From contig CAJNDS010002013.1 of NCBI GenBank assembly GCA_905221605.1, positions 392,377 through 456,376 of the forward strand: 64,000 bases of DNA, written 5' to 3'. The notes under the pieces were generated by a model that was not told the DNA's origin, did no database searches, and saw nothing but the letters and a program-made list of their open reading frames with translations. Of this stretch, positions 1 through 13,035 are shown piece after piece. How positions within the stretch are numbered: the first letter of the stretch is position 1; the number at the start of each line of letters is the position of its first letter. The DNA comes from Symbiodinium natans. Taxonomy: Eukaryota; Sar; Dinophyceae; Suessiales; Symbiodiniaceae. The translations under genes and the position numbers were made by a program.

Positions 1-2330
1 GGGCATATCGGGTCCTGGCTCATGGGCTTTAGGATCTCTATGGCTTGCGCGGACTTGGGTTTTTGGTTTGCTTGTAGGGCTTGGGTTTGAAGAGCGCGAG
101 GGGGCCTTGGGCGACATGTTGGAGAGGCAAAGAATGACTGACCCAACCTTGTCAGGAATTTGAGACATGGCGTACAGACAACAGAGGGAGGGGCGACGGC
201 TAAAGCCACCCGTAGAGACCCCGAGACAGGCCCCCTAAACCCTAAACCCTAAACCCTAAACCCTAAACCCTAACCCCTAAACCGCTCCCACATGATGGGG
301 GCCCCAGAGTCATAGGACTTGTGGGACATCCCATACTGACAAGGGGCACTGAAAGCAGTCTTTGTAGCCAGTAGGCTCCTGCCAATGACAGGACATTTGG
401 GCATAGGGTTTAGGGTTTAGGGCTTCAGGGTTTATGTTGAAACGGTGGGGGCTTAGGGTTTCAAAGTTGTTTGGTTGGCGCGTGGGGCAGACAGGTCAAG
501 ACACGAAATGTCAGGTTGGGGCTGGGATGTCGAGCCTTACTTACACCAAGTTAGAATTAGGGTTTAGGGTTTAGGCTTGGAGTTTGGGGCTTAATGTTTC
601 GGGCTGAGGCTATAGGGTTTGTTTGGAGTTTGAGGTTCAGGGAGCCAAACCCAAAAACTTGCTTTTACAATAGCCTGCAAACCTCTTCCTGCAAAGCTAC
701 TTGACCAGCATCTGAAAGCATGGTACACCCCAAAACTCTAACCCCTAAAGCACTAAAACCCCATCCTAAGCCCTAGAGGGGTTGGGGCTCATGGTGCTGT
801 ACGGTTGAGGGAGCACACGCAGGGTTTAGGGTTCAGGGTTCAGGGTTTTAGGGCTTAGGGTTTAGACTGTGGGACCTTTTGAAAACCCGGACCCTAAACC
901 ATGAACCCCAAACCCTATATACCCTAAAAGCCCTGACAACCTTGACACCCTGAACCCGAAAAACACGCCTAATACCCTGATGCCCTAAAGCCTAAACCCT
1001 AAACCCTAAACCCTAAACCCTAAACCCTAAACCCTAAACCCTAAACCCTAAACCCTAAACCCTAAACCCTAAACCCTAAACTCAAGCCCTAAGACTCAAA
1101 ACCTCAAACCCCTAAGACCCTAAACCCAAAACCCTATAAATATCCTCCCCATAAAACCTAAAATCTAAACCCTGAAACCCTACAAAACCCCAAACGCAAA
1201 ATACTACGACGTTAAACCCTAAACCCAGGTGCCCCAAACCCTAAACCCTATAATATCCTGACTCCGGTTTAGGGTTTAGGGTTTAGGGTTTAGGGTTTAG
1301 GGTTTAGGGTTTAGGGAATCCTGACCCTAGAACCTAAACTCTAAACCCCAAACCCTATGCAACCCTAAACCCTAACATATCCTGACACTAAATGTAGACT
1401 CTAAATCGCAAACCCTATGCAACCCTAAACCCGAAGAGCCTAAACCTAAACCCGATGCTACACAGACCCTAAAACCTCAACTCTAAACACAAAACCCTAC
1501 AGAACCCCTAAACCGCAAACCCTAAGACCCTAAACCCTAAACTCGAATACCCCAAACGCTAAACCCAATAATATCCCCTGAAACCTAAACTCTAAACCCC
1601 CAAACCCTACAAAACCCAAAACCCAAAACCCTGCTAAACTCAAACCCTAAACCCCAAAACCCTAAACCCTAAACCCTAAACCCTGAACCCTAAAACCCTA
1701 GACTGGCTTCGGCTTCTCCTGCAACGTCCTGAAGAGACCTGGGGCTCGCCAGTCGCAATGCCAGCAGCACCTGGCGACTCTGCGGGTTCTGTGCAGGGTT
1801 TAGGGTTTAGGGTTTAGGGTTTAGGGTTTAGGGTTTAGGGTTTAGGGTTTAGGGTTTAGGGTTTAGGGTTTAGGGTTTAGGGCTTGGGGGGTTTGGGGTT
1901 TAGGGTTTGGGGCGTTGACGGTTCAGGGGGTTTCCCCAAACCTACTTGTGTGCAGGTCATGACTGTCCACACCTTCTATAGAAGCCTTGGGCCTTGGGTG
2001 ACCTCAAACAGGAGGTTTTGGGTTGCTAAGGTTTAGGGCTCAGGGTTTCGGGTTCAGGGTTTAGGGTTTAGGGTTTAGGGTTTAGGGATGGTTTGCCGGG
2101 TTTTCAATGGGGGGGTGCACCGTGGAGCAGTGGTAGATGGCCGCGAAGGCGTTGAAATCCAGGGTGGCGCCTGCTGATCCGAGGTGCAGGGGGTTTAGGG
2201 TTTAGGGTTTAGGGTTTGGGGTTTGGGGTTTAGGGTTTAGGGGGCTTGGGGCTGTGTCGGAAAGCCTAAAACCCCCAAACCCAAACCCTAAACCCGAAAG
2301 CTTAACCCCTGAATCCCTAAACCAGAAACC
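1..2330. other. Telomere-repeat mosaic, no gene
   Basis: Unique segments of 50-300 bp alternate with CCCTAAA tracts (233-283; 991-1,080, about 13 units) and TTTAGGG tracts (1,268-1,317; 1,797-1,882, about 12 units). Degenerate copies fill 1,081-1,700. No credible coding region. Confidence 0.85.
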
Positions 2331-4490
2331 CGGCTTGGGCGGATTGGTGCGTGGGGTTTGGGATTCGGGGATAGGGGGCCGCCATAGAATTCAACAAGGG
2401 GTAGGCTTGGCCCCAGGCCCGGCTAAAAGGGCCCAAGAGACATAAACTAGGGCCCGGAGGTAGGAAGATAACAGGGGGCCCTGGGAAACCTTTCTGAAGG
2501 CGCAAAAACCCAAAAACTAAATCGTTTCACTAAGGCTTTAATACTCACAGGCAGAGAAGGTTAGTTTAGGGTCTAGGGTTACGGGTTCCCAACTATAGGC
2601 TTCTTTGGTATCTGACCAGAAAAGGAAGGTTTTGGGCTCTCTAGGGTGAAGCTTAAGCCCTCAATCCTAAACTTCCCTGACAGCTCCCAAAAGAGCTACG
2701 TGAACCCGAAACCCTAAACCCTAAACCCTACACCCTTCACCCTAATCCCTACACCCTGAAGCCTAAACCCTAAACCCTCAACCCTACACCCTAAACTCTA
2801 AACCCTAAACCCTGTTAGATTCCAGGGCTCGCGCAAGCCACCAACAATGCGGCCTTGGATCCACTATAATCATACTAATAATAATTACAAATAATACTAC
2901 AAATAATGGGATACTACCAATGATCACAATACCAATAAAAATACTACTAATAATGACACTAATAACAACCGAATAGTAATCATAACAAAAACAAGAATAT
3001 ATAAAAAACAACACACTAATAATAAGAGTACTAGAGGGGCCAAGAATAAAGCTACTGTTAAGGCCCCTTTGAAAACCCCAAGATCCTGTACGTTAAGTTG
3101 CCTTTTGCTCATGATAGTGAGGTTGGTGCTCAGGCTGATGAATGGAGGCTTGGGTTTGGGGTTTTGGGTTTAGGGTTTCGGGTTCAGGGTTTCGAAGATA
3201 AGGGGTTGGGGGGGGGGGGGGAGGCTTGCGACACTGAGCTGCAGCAAGTTCATGTAGGACCAACATCCTTCTTAACACACAACAATAGCTACCAAGCTTG
3301 TCGGGGCAACCCGTGAGCTAACCCTTAACCCCCTAAACTGTAAAACACCTTGGAGACAACTGGTGGTGTACATGGGCAGAAGACCCCTCAAGTCTGTGAA
3401 ATGTATGTTGCCGAGGACTGTGGGGCCCTTCGTATGTACGAGCTTAGAAGCGCTCTTACCGGCGCCAAACTCCTACGGACTGTGGGGTGTGAAACCAAAC
3501 CCTCAAAAAGCCTCTCAAGCCCTACAACCCTAACCCCTAAACCCTAAAAACCGCTTCAACTCCCAGCCTTTTCAAGCTTCTTAAGGGGGGATTTGGGCCA
3601 AGGGGGTTCTTAAGGGTCTCCTTTTGGGATTGAAGTGGTGCGGTGCAGGGCTGAAGGCAACAAACCCTTAACCCCAAAGGGATTTCAGATCATGGCCTGT
3701 TTTTGTTCAGTAGGGGATAGGATTAGGGGGACCCTTGGGGATATAGACCCTCTGAATAAGGTCCCTGTTAAGAGAGCCAGAAGAGGGTTAAGAAGGGGTT
3801 CCCGTTTAAGGGTCCCCCTTCTCCTACCTAGGATTAAGTAAATAGCAATGTGTTTGTTCACAGCCCTACCGTTTTACTCAATACTCACATTTGTTCATGT
3901 GCATAATGCACAATTATGCAAAACGGGGACTATGGGAGTGCACTTTTCTGCTAAGTTGCCTCCCGTGCTACCCCTTGCTTGTATGACAAACGTGGAGAAA
4001 AGTCAAACAAGAGAGGTTTGAGAGACATCAAACAAGCTCAAAATACCAAAAGGTACACTCCCACGGTCCTCCAGACTCCGAATATGTTTATACGTTGATC
4101 TCTATGTCTGTTCATATTTGCATATGCATGTGTGTGTATAGAAATTTATGTATATGTAAAGACATACATTGCAACTCACATACTTAGTCATTGGCTGCTT
4201 TACATGTATGTGATCGCATTATTTCTACTGTTCCTGCTAATGACTTCATGTAGGCTACACCTTATACCCTCAACTGCAAATCCAACTATATGTCCAGCCT
4301 ATACCTGAACCCTCAACCCTGAACCCTGAACCCTAAACCCTAAACCGCAAAGCTGCAGCCCTACGTTGCTGGTGACTCTTCCTGAACGAAGGTGCCATGG
4401 CCAGTGCGCGTAGGGATCGATGCGGTGCCTTCGGCTGCGGGTATGTTCTTTCGGCTTGCATGTGGCAGGTAGACGTTCGAGGGTTGACGC
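2331..4490. other. Noncoding flank with AT-rich and unique DNA
   Basis: Holds an AATAATAC-type degenerate repeat (about 2,865-3,020), a G-run at 3,208-3,221, an inverted-repeat element at 3,717-3,836, and AT-rich unique sequence with TG/TA repeats at 3,840-4,260. Open frames here are short and low complexity. Confidence 0.7.
3717..3836. mobile_element. MITE-like inverted-repeat element, family F
   Basis: Imperfect terminal repeats GGATTAGGGGGACCCTT and AAGGGTCCCCCTTCTCC. The interior TCCCTGTTAAGAGAGCCAGA recurs inverted at about 12,005-12,095 beside a telomeric tract. Confidence 0.6.
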
Positions 4491-5790
4491 TAAACCCTAA
4501 ACCCTAAACCCTAAACCCTAAACCCTAAACCCTAAACCCTAAACCCTAAACCCTAAACCCTAAAGGCATGCTGCTGGAGCTACGTGCGGCTGCAGGGATG
4601 TCAATGACTCGGGCGCTGGGAGTTTGGGTTGAGCTCGGGTTTGCGAACACGCCGCAAAGCGGTTAGGGCTTAGGGTTTAGGGTTTAGGGTTGAGGGTTTC
4701 GGATTTTCTGCCAATGTAGAAGCTGTGAGTACTTGGAGTAGGCCATTTGGAAGCTTATTTCTACCATGTTCAATATAGGTGTTGTAGGAGATAACAATGG
4801 ATAGCGTTGGTAATTATAACTTCGTATAACTTATCTCGTAACCATATACTAAGGCCTTAAATCTAACAACCCAAAGAACCCTAAAGCCCTAAACACTTAA
4901 ACAGATGCGGTGGGCTTGAGATCGAGGATTGCGGACGTTGAGGGCGCTGGGTTTCGGCTCTGCCATCTGCTTCGAACGTTGGGCTCGGGTTGAGGGCTGG
5001 CACGACACAACTACAGGGCTTAATTAGCTAAACCCTAAACCCGGCCTAAACCCTAAACCCTAAACCCTAAACCCGAAACCCTAAACCCTAAACCCTACAG
5101 GGTTTAGGGTTGGAGGCTTCGGGCTGAATTCGAGAGTTTAGGGCGGAGGTTTGCGGGCGCAAGCATGCCCATGGCTTAGCTGGGGTTTAGGGTTTAGGGT
5201 TCAGGGTTTCGGGTTTAGGGTTTAGGGTTTAGGGCGCCGGGATGCCAAGGAAGGTCCAGGACCCAGGAGGCCGAGAAGCCAGGAAACCTTCCAAGTTAGG
5301 GTTTGAGAGTCTTAGGGTTTCTTAGGGTCTTAGGACTTCTTAAGGGTTTTAGGGGGTTTAGGGTTTGGGGTTTAGGGTTTAGGACGTAGGGTCTTAGGGT
5401 TTCTGATTTTCTTAGGGTTTTAGGGTGTTTAGTGCCAGGGATTAGGCCTGAGGGTTTCGGGTATAGGGCTTCAGGGTTTCAGAGCTTTAGGAGGTTCGGG
5501 GTTTAGGGTGTTAAGGTCTTAGGGTTTCAGGGTTTTCAGGCCTTAGGGTTTGTTTCAGGGTTTAGGGCTTTAAGGTTCTTGAGCTTTTTAGGGTTTTAGG
5601 GAGTTGAGGCTTGAGGGTTGTTTGGGGTTTTAGTCTTTTTGTTAAGGTTTAGGGCGCTTTTAGGGTTTTAAGGTTTTAAGGCTTTAGAGCTTTTGGGGGT
5701 TTGGCTTTAGGGTCTTAGGGTTTAGGGCTTGAGCCTTTGGGGTTTCAGGTTTTGGGGCTTTAGGGGTTTGAGGGTTTTGGGGCTTGGCTT
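4491..5790. other. Telomeric array and degenerate TTTAGGG-like DNA
   Basis: CCCTAAA array at 4,491-4,565. Mixed tracts at 5,030-5,110 and 5,180-5,240. From 5,290 to 5,790 nearly all sequence is degenerate GGGTTT/TTAGGG variants. No gene. Confidence 0.8.
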
Positions 5791-5793
5791 GGG

Positions 5794-5796
<3 letters not shown>

Positions 5797-5828
<32 letters not shown>

Positions 5829-5880
5829 GCGTATAGATGTATGTATGTGTATATATATATACATATACATATATGTATCG
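5797..5880. repeat. TA/TATG microsatellite
   Basis: Alternating TA followed by GTATATG variants. Similar tracts occur at 12,597-12,625 and 35,600-35,670. Confidence 0.85.
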
Positions 5881-8246
5881 GGCTTGAGGCGTGTAGGCTT
5901 GAGCATGAGGAGTTATAGGGTTGAGGCCTCTATGAGGTTGAAAGTCCTCAGAGCTCATCGGGTTGTGAAGGTCAAGAGCTTAAGGCGTTGATAAAACCGC
6001 CTTAAAAGGGTGTAAGGTTTAGGGTTTAGGGTTTAGGGTTTAGGGCTGAGTGCTGAAACTTGAGCACAGAGCTTCCCCCTAGTTTGGAGTAGACCCTGGA
6101 AAAAAAGTATATGCCTTTTTGGGTATAAGTAGCTATAGTAGGAAGCCAGAACCCAGAGCCTTGCAAGCCATGAGAGGGCCTAGGGTTTGGGGTCTAGGCC
6201 CTAAGCTTTTGAACCCTACAAGCCCCGAGAAGAAAAAAACACATAAACCCTAACCCCTTAAACCTTTCAACCCTAGAGCCTCAAAACTAAACACTAATTC
6301 CTTAAACCCTAAACCCTGAAATTCCTAAACTGTCCCCAAAACCCTGAAACCCTATACCCTGAACTCTGAACCCTAAATCGGAGTCTCCAGCTGGCTTCCC
6401 GAATCTGCCAAGGGGCGAGTGATGCAAGGAAGCAAGCGACCTGCGGGGGATAAGGCCGGTGGGCAGGTCTAAAACCCTAAACCCGAAAGCCCAAACCATA
6501 ATTAAACCCTAAACCCCTTAACTCTCCCTTTGACGACAGGATTTTGGGCATCTGGGTCACTTCTGGGATGGCACCTTGGTTTAGGGTTTAAGGTCAAGGG
6601 TTTAAGGGGCATGTAGGGGGTTGAGGGTTTAAGGTGCTCATGCACTTGCATTCAAGAAGTGGAGGTCTGATAACAACCCCAGTGGCCCTCCGATCCCGTA
6701 AACCTCAAGGCCACACAAGCCCAAATCAATCAACAGCAACTTTTCTGGAGGTGATGGTCCATTATTTTGGATCAAGAAAGGGAACTGTATGTAGAATTGC
6801 CCCAGGAAAACCTGTAAACCCTAAACCCCCTAAACCCCCAAAACCCCCAAAACCCCCAAAACCCCCAAAACCCCCAAAACCCCCTAAACCCCCTAAACCC
6901 CCTAAACCCCCTAACCCCCCTAAACCCCCTAAACCCTAAACCCTAAACCCTAAACCCTAAACCCTAAACCCTAAACCCTAAACCCTAAACCCTAAACCCC
7001 AAACCCTTTCCTAGTTGCCTGAAGACTGGCCGGCCTCGGGAGCAGAGCCCATCGCCGTGCTGCAGCCGCTATCTGGGCACCACAGGGTTTAGGGTTTGGG
7101 GTTTGGGGTTTATTTTTTGGGGTTTTAGGGTTTGGGGTTTAGGGTTTAGGGTTTTAGGGTTTAGGGTTTAGGGTTCAGGGTTTAGGGTTTAGGGTTCAGG
7201 GTTTAGGGTTTAGGGTGTAGGGTTTAGGGTTTAGGGTCTAGGGTTTAGGGCTGAGGGTTGAGGCCCCAGACTCCCCAGACCAGTAGTTTTTTTTTTTGGT
7301 CTAGGGCTTGGAGGTTTAGGGTTTAGGGTTTAGGGTTTAGGGTTTAGGGTTTAGGGTTTAGGGTTTAGGGTTTAGGGTTTAGGGTTTAGGGTTTAGGGTT
7401 TAGGGCCCAGGCCCTCCTTGTCATCCCATTCGTCAGTGCTGCAAAGAGGTCTCGGAAGGGGGTTGTAGGGTTTGATGAAAATAACGGCGGGATCATCACC
7501 CATCCCGGCATAAGCCCTACGTGATTCCTGGAGAACAAGATCTCTAACAACTGCAGTAACCGAAGGTTCATATGGGGACCTAAGTACGAGTTCAGTTCTG
7601 CGGTTTAGGGTTGAGGGCTTGTGTGTTTTCCCAACCCCGCATAGTTCGGCTGACTACTCTTCTGTTTGAAGCTACGGTTGCGGGGCCTCTACCATAAACC
7701 CTAACTCCGAAAACCTGATGGTGTGGCCCGTTCACAACAGCGAACACAAACCTGGGATTGAGATAGAACTGTCATTCTATGCCCTAGAACCCTAGACCCT
7801 ATATAAACCCTTGCACCCCCAAACCCTAAGCCCTAAGCCCTTTACCCCAAACCCTAAATCATAAACCCTACACCCTATAGACCCTAAACCCTAAATCCCA
7901 AACCCTTCAAGCCGCAAACTCGGCCCTGAGGGTGCCCCCTGCTTGGAGGGTTCATGGGTGCTTGTAAGTAGGGTTTGAAGTACCTTATCTCAGGTGATTG
8001 CCATAGCTACCCTACTTCTAACCCTAGTTACTAGTACGCCTAAACCCTAGCCCTGAACCCTGAACCCTAAACCCTAAACCCTAAACCCTAAACCCTAAAC
8101 CCTGAACCCTGAACCCTGAACCCTGAACCCTAAACCCTAAACCCTGAACCCTAAGCTGCATCGAGTGGCCGGTGAGTCCGGCAAAGCGAAACCAGACCGC
8201 CACGTCACGGACCCGGGCCTTCGTGGGCCCGCGGAGAGTTGATTAA
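5881..8246. other. Telomeric mosaic with variant blocks
   Basis: Includes CCCCCAAAA and CCCCCTAAA variants (about 6,829-6,925) leading into pure CCCTAAA (6,928-7,000), TTTAGGG variants (7,085-7,260), a pure TTTAGGG array (7,313-7,406), and mixed CCCTAAA/CCCTGAA (8,049-8,153). No gene. Confidence 0.8.
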
Positions 8247-8400
8247 GGTTTAGGGTTTAGGGTTTAGGGTTTAGGGTTTAGGGTTTAGGGTTTAGGGTTT
8301 AGGGTTTAGGGTTTAGGGTTTAGGGTTTAGGGTTTAGGGTTTAGGGTTTAGGGTTTAGGGTTTAGGGTTTAGGGCTTGGGGTTTAGGGTTTAGGGTTTAG
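8247..8400 (+). repeat. TTTAGGG array (about 18 pure units)
   Basis: Pure to about 8,374, then degenerate. One of the longest arrays in the left flank. Confidence 0.95.
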
Positions 8401-11400
8401 AGTTTAGGGGTTATGGTTTGGGGTTTAGGATAACTAAGGCAGGGGGTGTAGGGTGTAAAGTTTCACCGGGTAGTAGCTTCATTCATAGCAACCCGGGAAC
8501 TGCACCCCAAAAAGCCAAAAAAAAAAAGAAGCCCTAAAACCCCCCACAAACCCTAAGAGTCTAACCGTAAACCCTAGCCCTAAAACCTATACCCTAAATC
8601 CTGAACCCTAAAACCTCAAAACCCTCAACCCTAAACCCTAAACCCTAAACCCTAAACCCTAAACCCTAAACCCTAAATCCAGCCGAGGACTTCTTGTTGC
8701 ATCGGAGGGTCGCCCAGCCCCTCGAGTTGGCATAGCACCTGCAAAGCCCTAAGTCTTAAACCCTAAACCCTAAACCCTAAACCCTAAACCCTAAATCCTA
8801 CCCCCTAAACCCTAGACCCTAGATTTTGGGGCCTAGAAAGATGGCGGGATTTAGGGTTTAGGGGATTTGGGATTCAGAGTTTAAGGTTTAGGGGGTTTTG
8901 GGTGTAGGGCTTAGAGGGTTTAGGGTCGAGGCTTGGTTTAAATGAGGCTCAAATCCTTAGAGGGCATATAGAGGGTTTCCAGGGTTTAGGGTTTCATAGG
9001 GTGTAGAGTTTCTATACCTTTTTTTGTGTAGGGTTGATAGGGTTTGGGGTTTAGACTTAGGGCTTATAGGGCCTATAGGGCGTAGACGCTTTGGGATTTA
9101 GGGGTTTAGTCGTTCGGGCTTCTAGGGTTTGGGGTTTTGTCACGACTTCAAGGGTTTAGGGTTTAGGGTTTATGGTTTAGGGTCTAGTTTCGGGCTAGAT
9201 TGGGGACCGATTTTTTCAAATCCAAGCTCCAGACTTCTAATGCAATTCGAGCAAGCATTTACAGACCGTTTGGGTCCTTACTGTTAGAGAGCCACAATGA
9301 CAACGTCAGTCCGACTAAGGGACTATCAGGCCATGACATGACATGCTTCAACTTGCCGGGAAAATTGCTCTACTCCCCTTAGAATCTTAATAAACAGAAT
9401 ATGTTTAATATCCCCTTGGATCGGCCGATCATCCGCTCTCAACTAGGGATTTTATGTGAACAAAATGAAAAGACTTCCCAGGGGGATAGAGATTGAGGGT
9501 TTGGGTATGTGTGAAGGTGCAGAGAGGAGGTTTTGATGGCGTGAGGGTTTCGGGTTTTGGGGCTTAGGTTTTCGAGGAGGCTTGAGGGCACAAAATTACA
9601 GGGTTTGGAGTTGAACCCTAAGCCCTGAAACCTGAACCCCAAACCGTGAGGTCTTTGTGGGCCAGGACCTAGGATCAGGGATTTCTTGCGCACTCGCCAC
9701 CATTGCGAACTGCGAACTGAGGTTATAGGGTTCTTGAGGGAGGGGGGGGTTCATGGTAGGTACGTCGGGAACCCCCTAAACCCTAAACCCTAAACCCTAA
9801 ACCCTAAACCCTAAACCCTAAACCCTAAACCCTAAACCCTAAACCCTAAACCCTAAACCTTAGGGAAGCTTAGGGAGCCTTCGGGAGTAGTAGGGAGTAG
9901 GGAGTATTGGGTGGACCTTGGGTTGCATACCCCACTTGAAAGCCCCCTCCCTTAGGAACCCTAAAAATGAACTGGATAGCCACCATCCCCTTTGAACCCT
10001 CTAAGAACCCTGCAGCTCAGAAGCCGAAATCCTAAGACGGGTTAGGGCTTCGGAAGAACCCTACTTGGAGGTTCCTGGGGGGTTACTTGCAAATAAAGTT
10101 CGAAGCAGGGTTCCTAAAAACCCTAAACCCTAAACCCTAAACCCTAAACCCTAAACCCTAAACCCTAAACCCTAAACCCTAAACCCTAAACCCTAAACCC
10201 TAAACCCTAAACCAAGCCTGAGAAACCAGAGGGCCGCCTGCAGAGAAATCGCGCCCAGCGCGAGAACAGCCGTCGCCACCGTCAGAAGAATGTGCCTTGG
10301 AGTGTTTAGGGTTTGGGGTTTAGGGTTTAGGGTTTAGGGTTTAGGGTTTAGGGTTTGGGGTTTACAGGGTTTAGGGTTGATAGGGTTTATGGGGTATGTA
10401 GGGTTGATAGGGTTTGCAGGGTTTAAAGGGTTCATAGGGTGTTTCGGGTTTAGATGGTTTATTGGGTTTAGGGCCGATTGTGCTACACATCCCACGAAAC
10501 GGCTCACATTTTTGGCGGCAGGCCTGGGTGACGTCAAGAACTTCTTTGCCCCAAGACCCTACACCCAAGCCCCAAAACCCAAACCCTGCGTGCTATTGAG
10601 CAACTTGACTTCAGGGTTCAAGACGAGTTGAACCTGGATCTTGGGCCGACCCAAACCCTGTGCAAGAGAGTCCCTGTAAGAAAGTTTTGCCTGGGAGATC
10701 TCCACTAAAAACCGGTAAAAGAAAATAGCGATCCACCCTTCTGGTTGATTTAGGTTGAGGTTTAGGGTTTAGGGTTTAGGGTTTAGGATTTAGGGTTTAG
10801 GGTTTAGGGTTCAGGGTTTAGGGGTTCAGGGGGCGGGGTTAAGGGTTTAGGCTTTCTGGGTTTGGGCTTCGGGGCTTTTTGGGGGAGATAAATCCTGAAG
10901 CCGGAACTGTGCCAAACCAGGGGGCATCATCTCGAACAGAGAGAGCTCGAAAAAGCCGTCCAGCTTAGACCCTATAACCCTACAACCCCTAAGCCCTCAA
11001 CACGCCTTAAAACCCTTAAAGCCCCTAAACCCTGCAAATCCTAAACCCCTAAATCCCTATAACCTCTAAACAAAACCCCTATAGACCCCGATAACCCCAT
11101 CGAACTCACTCTAAACCCTAAACCCTAACCTTTTTACCCCTATAGCCCATAATATAATGCTAAACCAAGATGCACACATCTCCACGTGCTGGGCTCACTG
11201 GTGCCTGGATGTTTAGGGTTTAGGCTTTAGGGTTTAGGGTTTAGGTGAGCCCAGTGTAAAGTTCAAGGGTTCAGGAGACCCCACAACCCTAAAAAAGGGT
11301 TGTGGGTTTAGGGTTTAGGGTTTAGGGTTGAAGTTGGGACAGCCTGCCCCTGCTGTCTGAGGGTGGGGTCGAGGGGTTGACGCTTCAACCGTGCTGCCGG

Positions 11401-12596
11401 CGGGGGGGGGGGGGGGGACTAAGATTCTCCATGCCGATTACCAGAAACACACACCACAAAGGGCCTTCGAGGTGTTCAATCTGTTGCGTGCTTGAGGCAC
11501 AGGGTGACGGTGTCAGGGCTTAGGCACGAGGAATATAAGGTTCAGGATATAGCGATGCTGCATCCAACAGCTTTCTTTGTTAGACATCCTGGCTTCCGCC
11601 CGAAACCCTAAACCCGAAACCAAGTGTGAGACCTGCTCACCACAGGATGCTGCATCAATGCGCCCTGTCGCATTGAGAGCACCCCACGTCAGGGTGTAGG
11701 GCTTCAGGTCTAGGCATGGGGCTTAATGGGCTTAGAAGGTTTAGGGACCTAAGGGTGTTTAGGTTTAGGGTTTCAAGCTTAAGGTTAAGGTGTAGTTATT
11801 CCCTAAACCCTAAACCCTAAACCCTAAACCCTAAACCCTAAACCCTAAACCCTAAACCCTAAACCCCAAACCATCCTGGTAGGCAGCTCCGCAGTGTGAG
11901 GAGCCCCGCAATGGCAAGAAATAGGTCTCCTGGACATGGGTTCAGATCCGGTTTAGGGGTTTAGGGTTTAGGGTTTAGGGTTTAGGGTTTAGGGTTTAGG
12001 ATAAGGGGGGGTCCTTAAAAGGGAACCCCTTCTTAACCCTCTTCTGGCTCTCTTAACAAGGGACCTTATTCAGAAGGGGTCTATGTGGAGGTCCATGGGT
12101 AGCGAGCCTCACTTTGGGTTTAGGGTTCAGGGTTTAGGGTTGAGGGTTTAGGGTTTAGGGTTCAGGGTTTCGGGTTTATGGTCTGGGGTTTAGGCTAGGG
12201 TGTTATAGGGGTAGTTAGTGCGAGAAGTCGGGAAATTGTGGTTATAACCTCATTTAGGGTACTTGTAGGCCCTACTTATGACAACTATTATGAACCTTCA
12301 AGCATGTGTAGAATCATGAACCACAACCACCATTGTTTGTTTTCGTCGAAAACACCTACTGCTATTCTGTGAAGCAATACAAGTCGGCCAAGTTACTGCG
12401 GTCGGCTCATGAAGTTATTCGCCTTCGCTCCCTCAAGAAACTCTGAACAACCCCCCCCCCCACGAAAGACACCAAAGTTGAGGTTGTAGGTATCCAGGTT
12501 AGGGCCGAGCCCACGAACGCGACGATGTTGCGGTTAACATATGTCGCACAGACGTCGCCCAGGAACCACGTGTCACATATATGTATAATAAATAAA
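8401..12596. other. Telomeric mosaic, no gene
   Basis: CCCTAAA arrays at 8,628-8,679, 8,757-8,800, 9,775-9,858, 10,119-10,213 and 11,803-11,870. TTTAGGG at 10,302-10,480 (with GGGTTTATAGGGTTGAT variants) and 11,950-12,001. A G-run at 11,401-11,418. Unique segments lie between. Short open frames have repeat-derived composition. Confidence 0.8.
12005..12095. mobile_element. MITE-like family F, inverted partial copy
   Basis: Shares GGGAACCCCTTCTTAACCCT and CTGGCTCTCTTAACA with the reverse complement of 3,717-3,836. It begins directly at the end of a TTTAGGG array. Confidence 0.6.
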
Positions 12597-12654
12597 TGAA
12601 GTATACATATATATATATATATACATACACATTTTTGTATTTTTTTTTGGTTCG

Positions 12655-12696
12655 GCCCCGGCGGGCCCCCCCCCCCCCCCCCCCCCCCTACCCCCA
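12655..12696. repeat. C-tract at the left insertion boundary
   Basis: About 29 C, then TA, then CCCCCA, directly outside the left TIR. The right TIR is also followed by C-tracts broken by TA, on the same strand, so the element probably entered a pre-existing C/CCCTA tract. Length of the tract is unreliable in any assembly. Confidence 0.75.
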
Positions 12697-13035
12697 AAAA
12701 ATTGGTAAAAGGATGGTTCTGAGGTGTTGCCCTGCTGGGGCTGGGGCGTGTATCAGGGTATGTTCTGGGGTTTGTATCATACCGTATTCCTCACCTCATC
12801 CACTTCATAATATCGTCTCCTGCTTCGTTTCTATCATTATTTTCACCTCTTTCGTTTTCATTGTTTTCACCCCCTCTTTCATTCTCCCCTTTACCTCATC
12901 ATCAACATCGTCGCCTTCTTCGTTTCTCATCCCCGTTTTCATTTAAGTAGTTTCTCACCCTCTTTTTTCATCATCATAAACCTCCCCCTCATCCATTCTA
13001 AAATTCGTAATATCGTCTCATTCGTTTTCTGGGGC
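12697..13035 (+). repeat. Left terminal inverted repeat (339 bp)
   Basis: This is the reverse complement of 33,802-34,140, with paired coordinates summing to 46,837. I checked several blocks base by base and saw no mismatch. Identity breaks down inward of 13,035 after a few scattered matches. The outer end starts AAAAATTGG, preceded by an extra A and a C-tract. Near-perfect identity implies recent insertion or ongoing homogenisation. Confidence 0.95.
12805..12942 (-). CDS. Possible 45-aa TIR-encoded ORF (left copy)
   Basis: Outward-facing ORF, identical to the right-TIR copy. It is rich in Lys, Glu and Asp. Its ATG overlaps the end of the AAACTACTTAAA box, so a transcript started from that box would probably miss this ATG. 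Purine-rich low-complexity sequence could produce such an ORF by chance. Confidence 0.15.
   Translation of the reverse strand: MKTGMRNEEGDDVDDEVKGRMKEGVKTMKTKEVKIMIETKQETIL

Noticed and set aside
1-300. True chromosome end at the window edge
   Set aside because: Arrays are short, occur in both orientations throughout and are followed by unique DNA; no terminal array is seen at either edge.
1797-1882. Regular spaced repeats that might be taken for a CRISPR array
   Set aside because: Contiguous telomeric heptamers with no spacers, in a eukaryotic genome.
6634-6939. 101-aa ORF ending in KPP repeats
   Set aside because: The C-terminal half is the CCCCCTAAA variant array; the rest has no recognisable features.
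12596-12946. 116-aa ORF across the left C-tract and TIR (and its copy at 33,891-34,124)
   Set aside because: It is driven by the microsatellite, C-tract and low-complexity TIR. The same peptide in both TIRs only reflects the inverted repeat.
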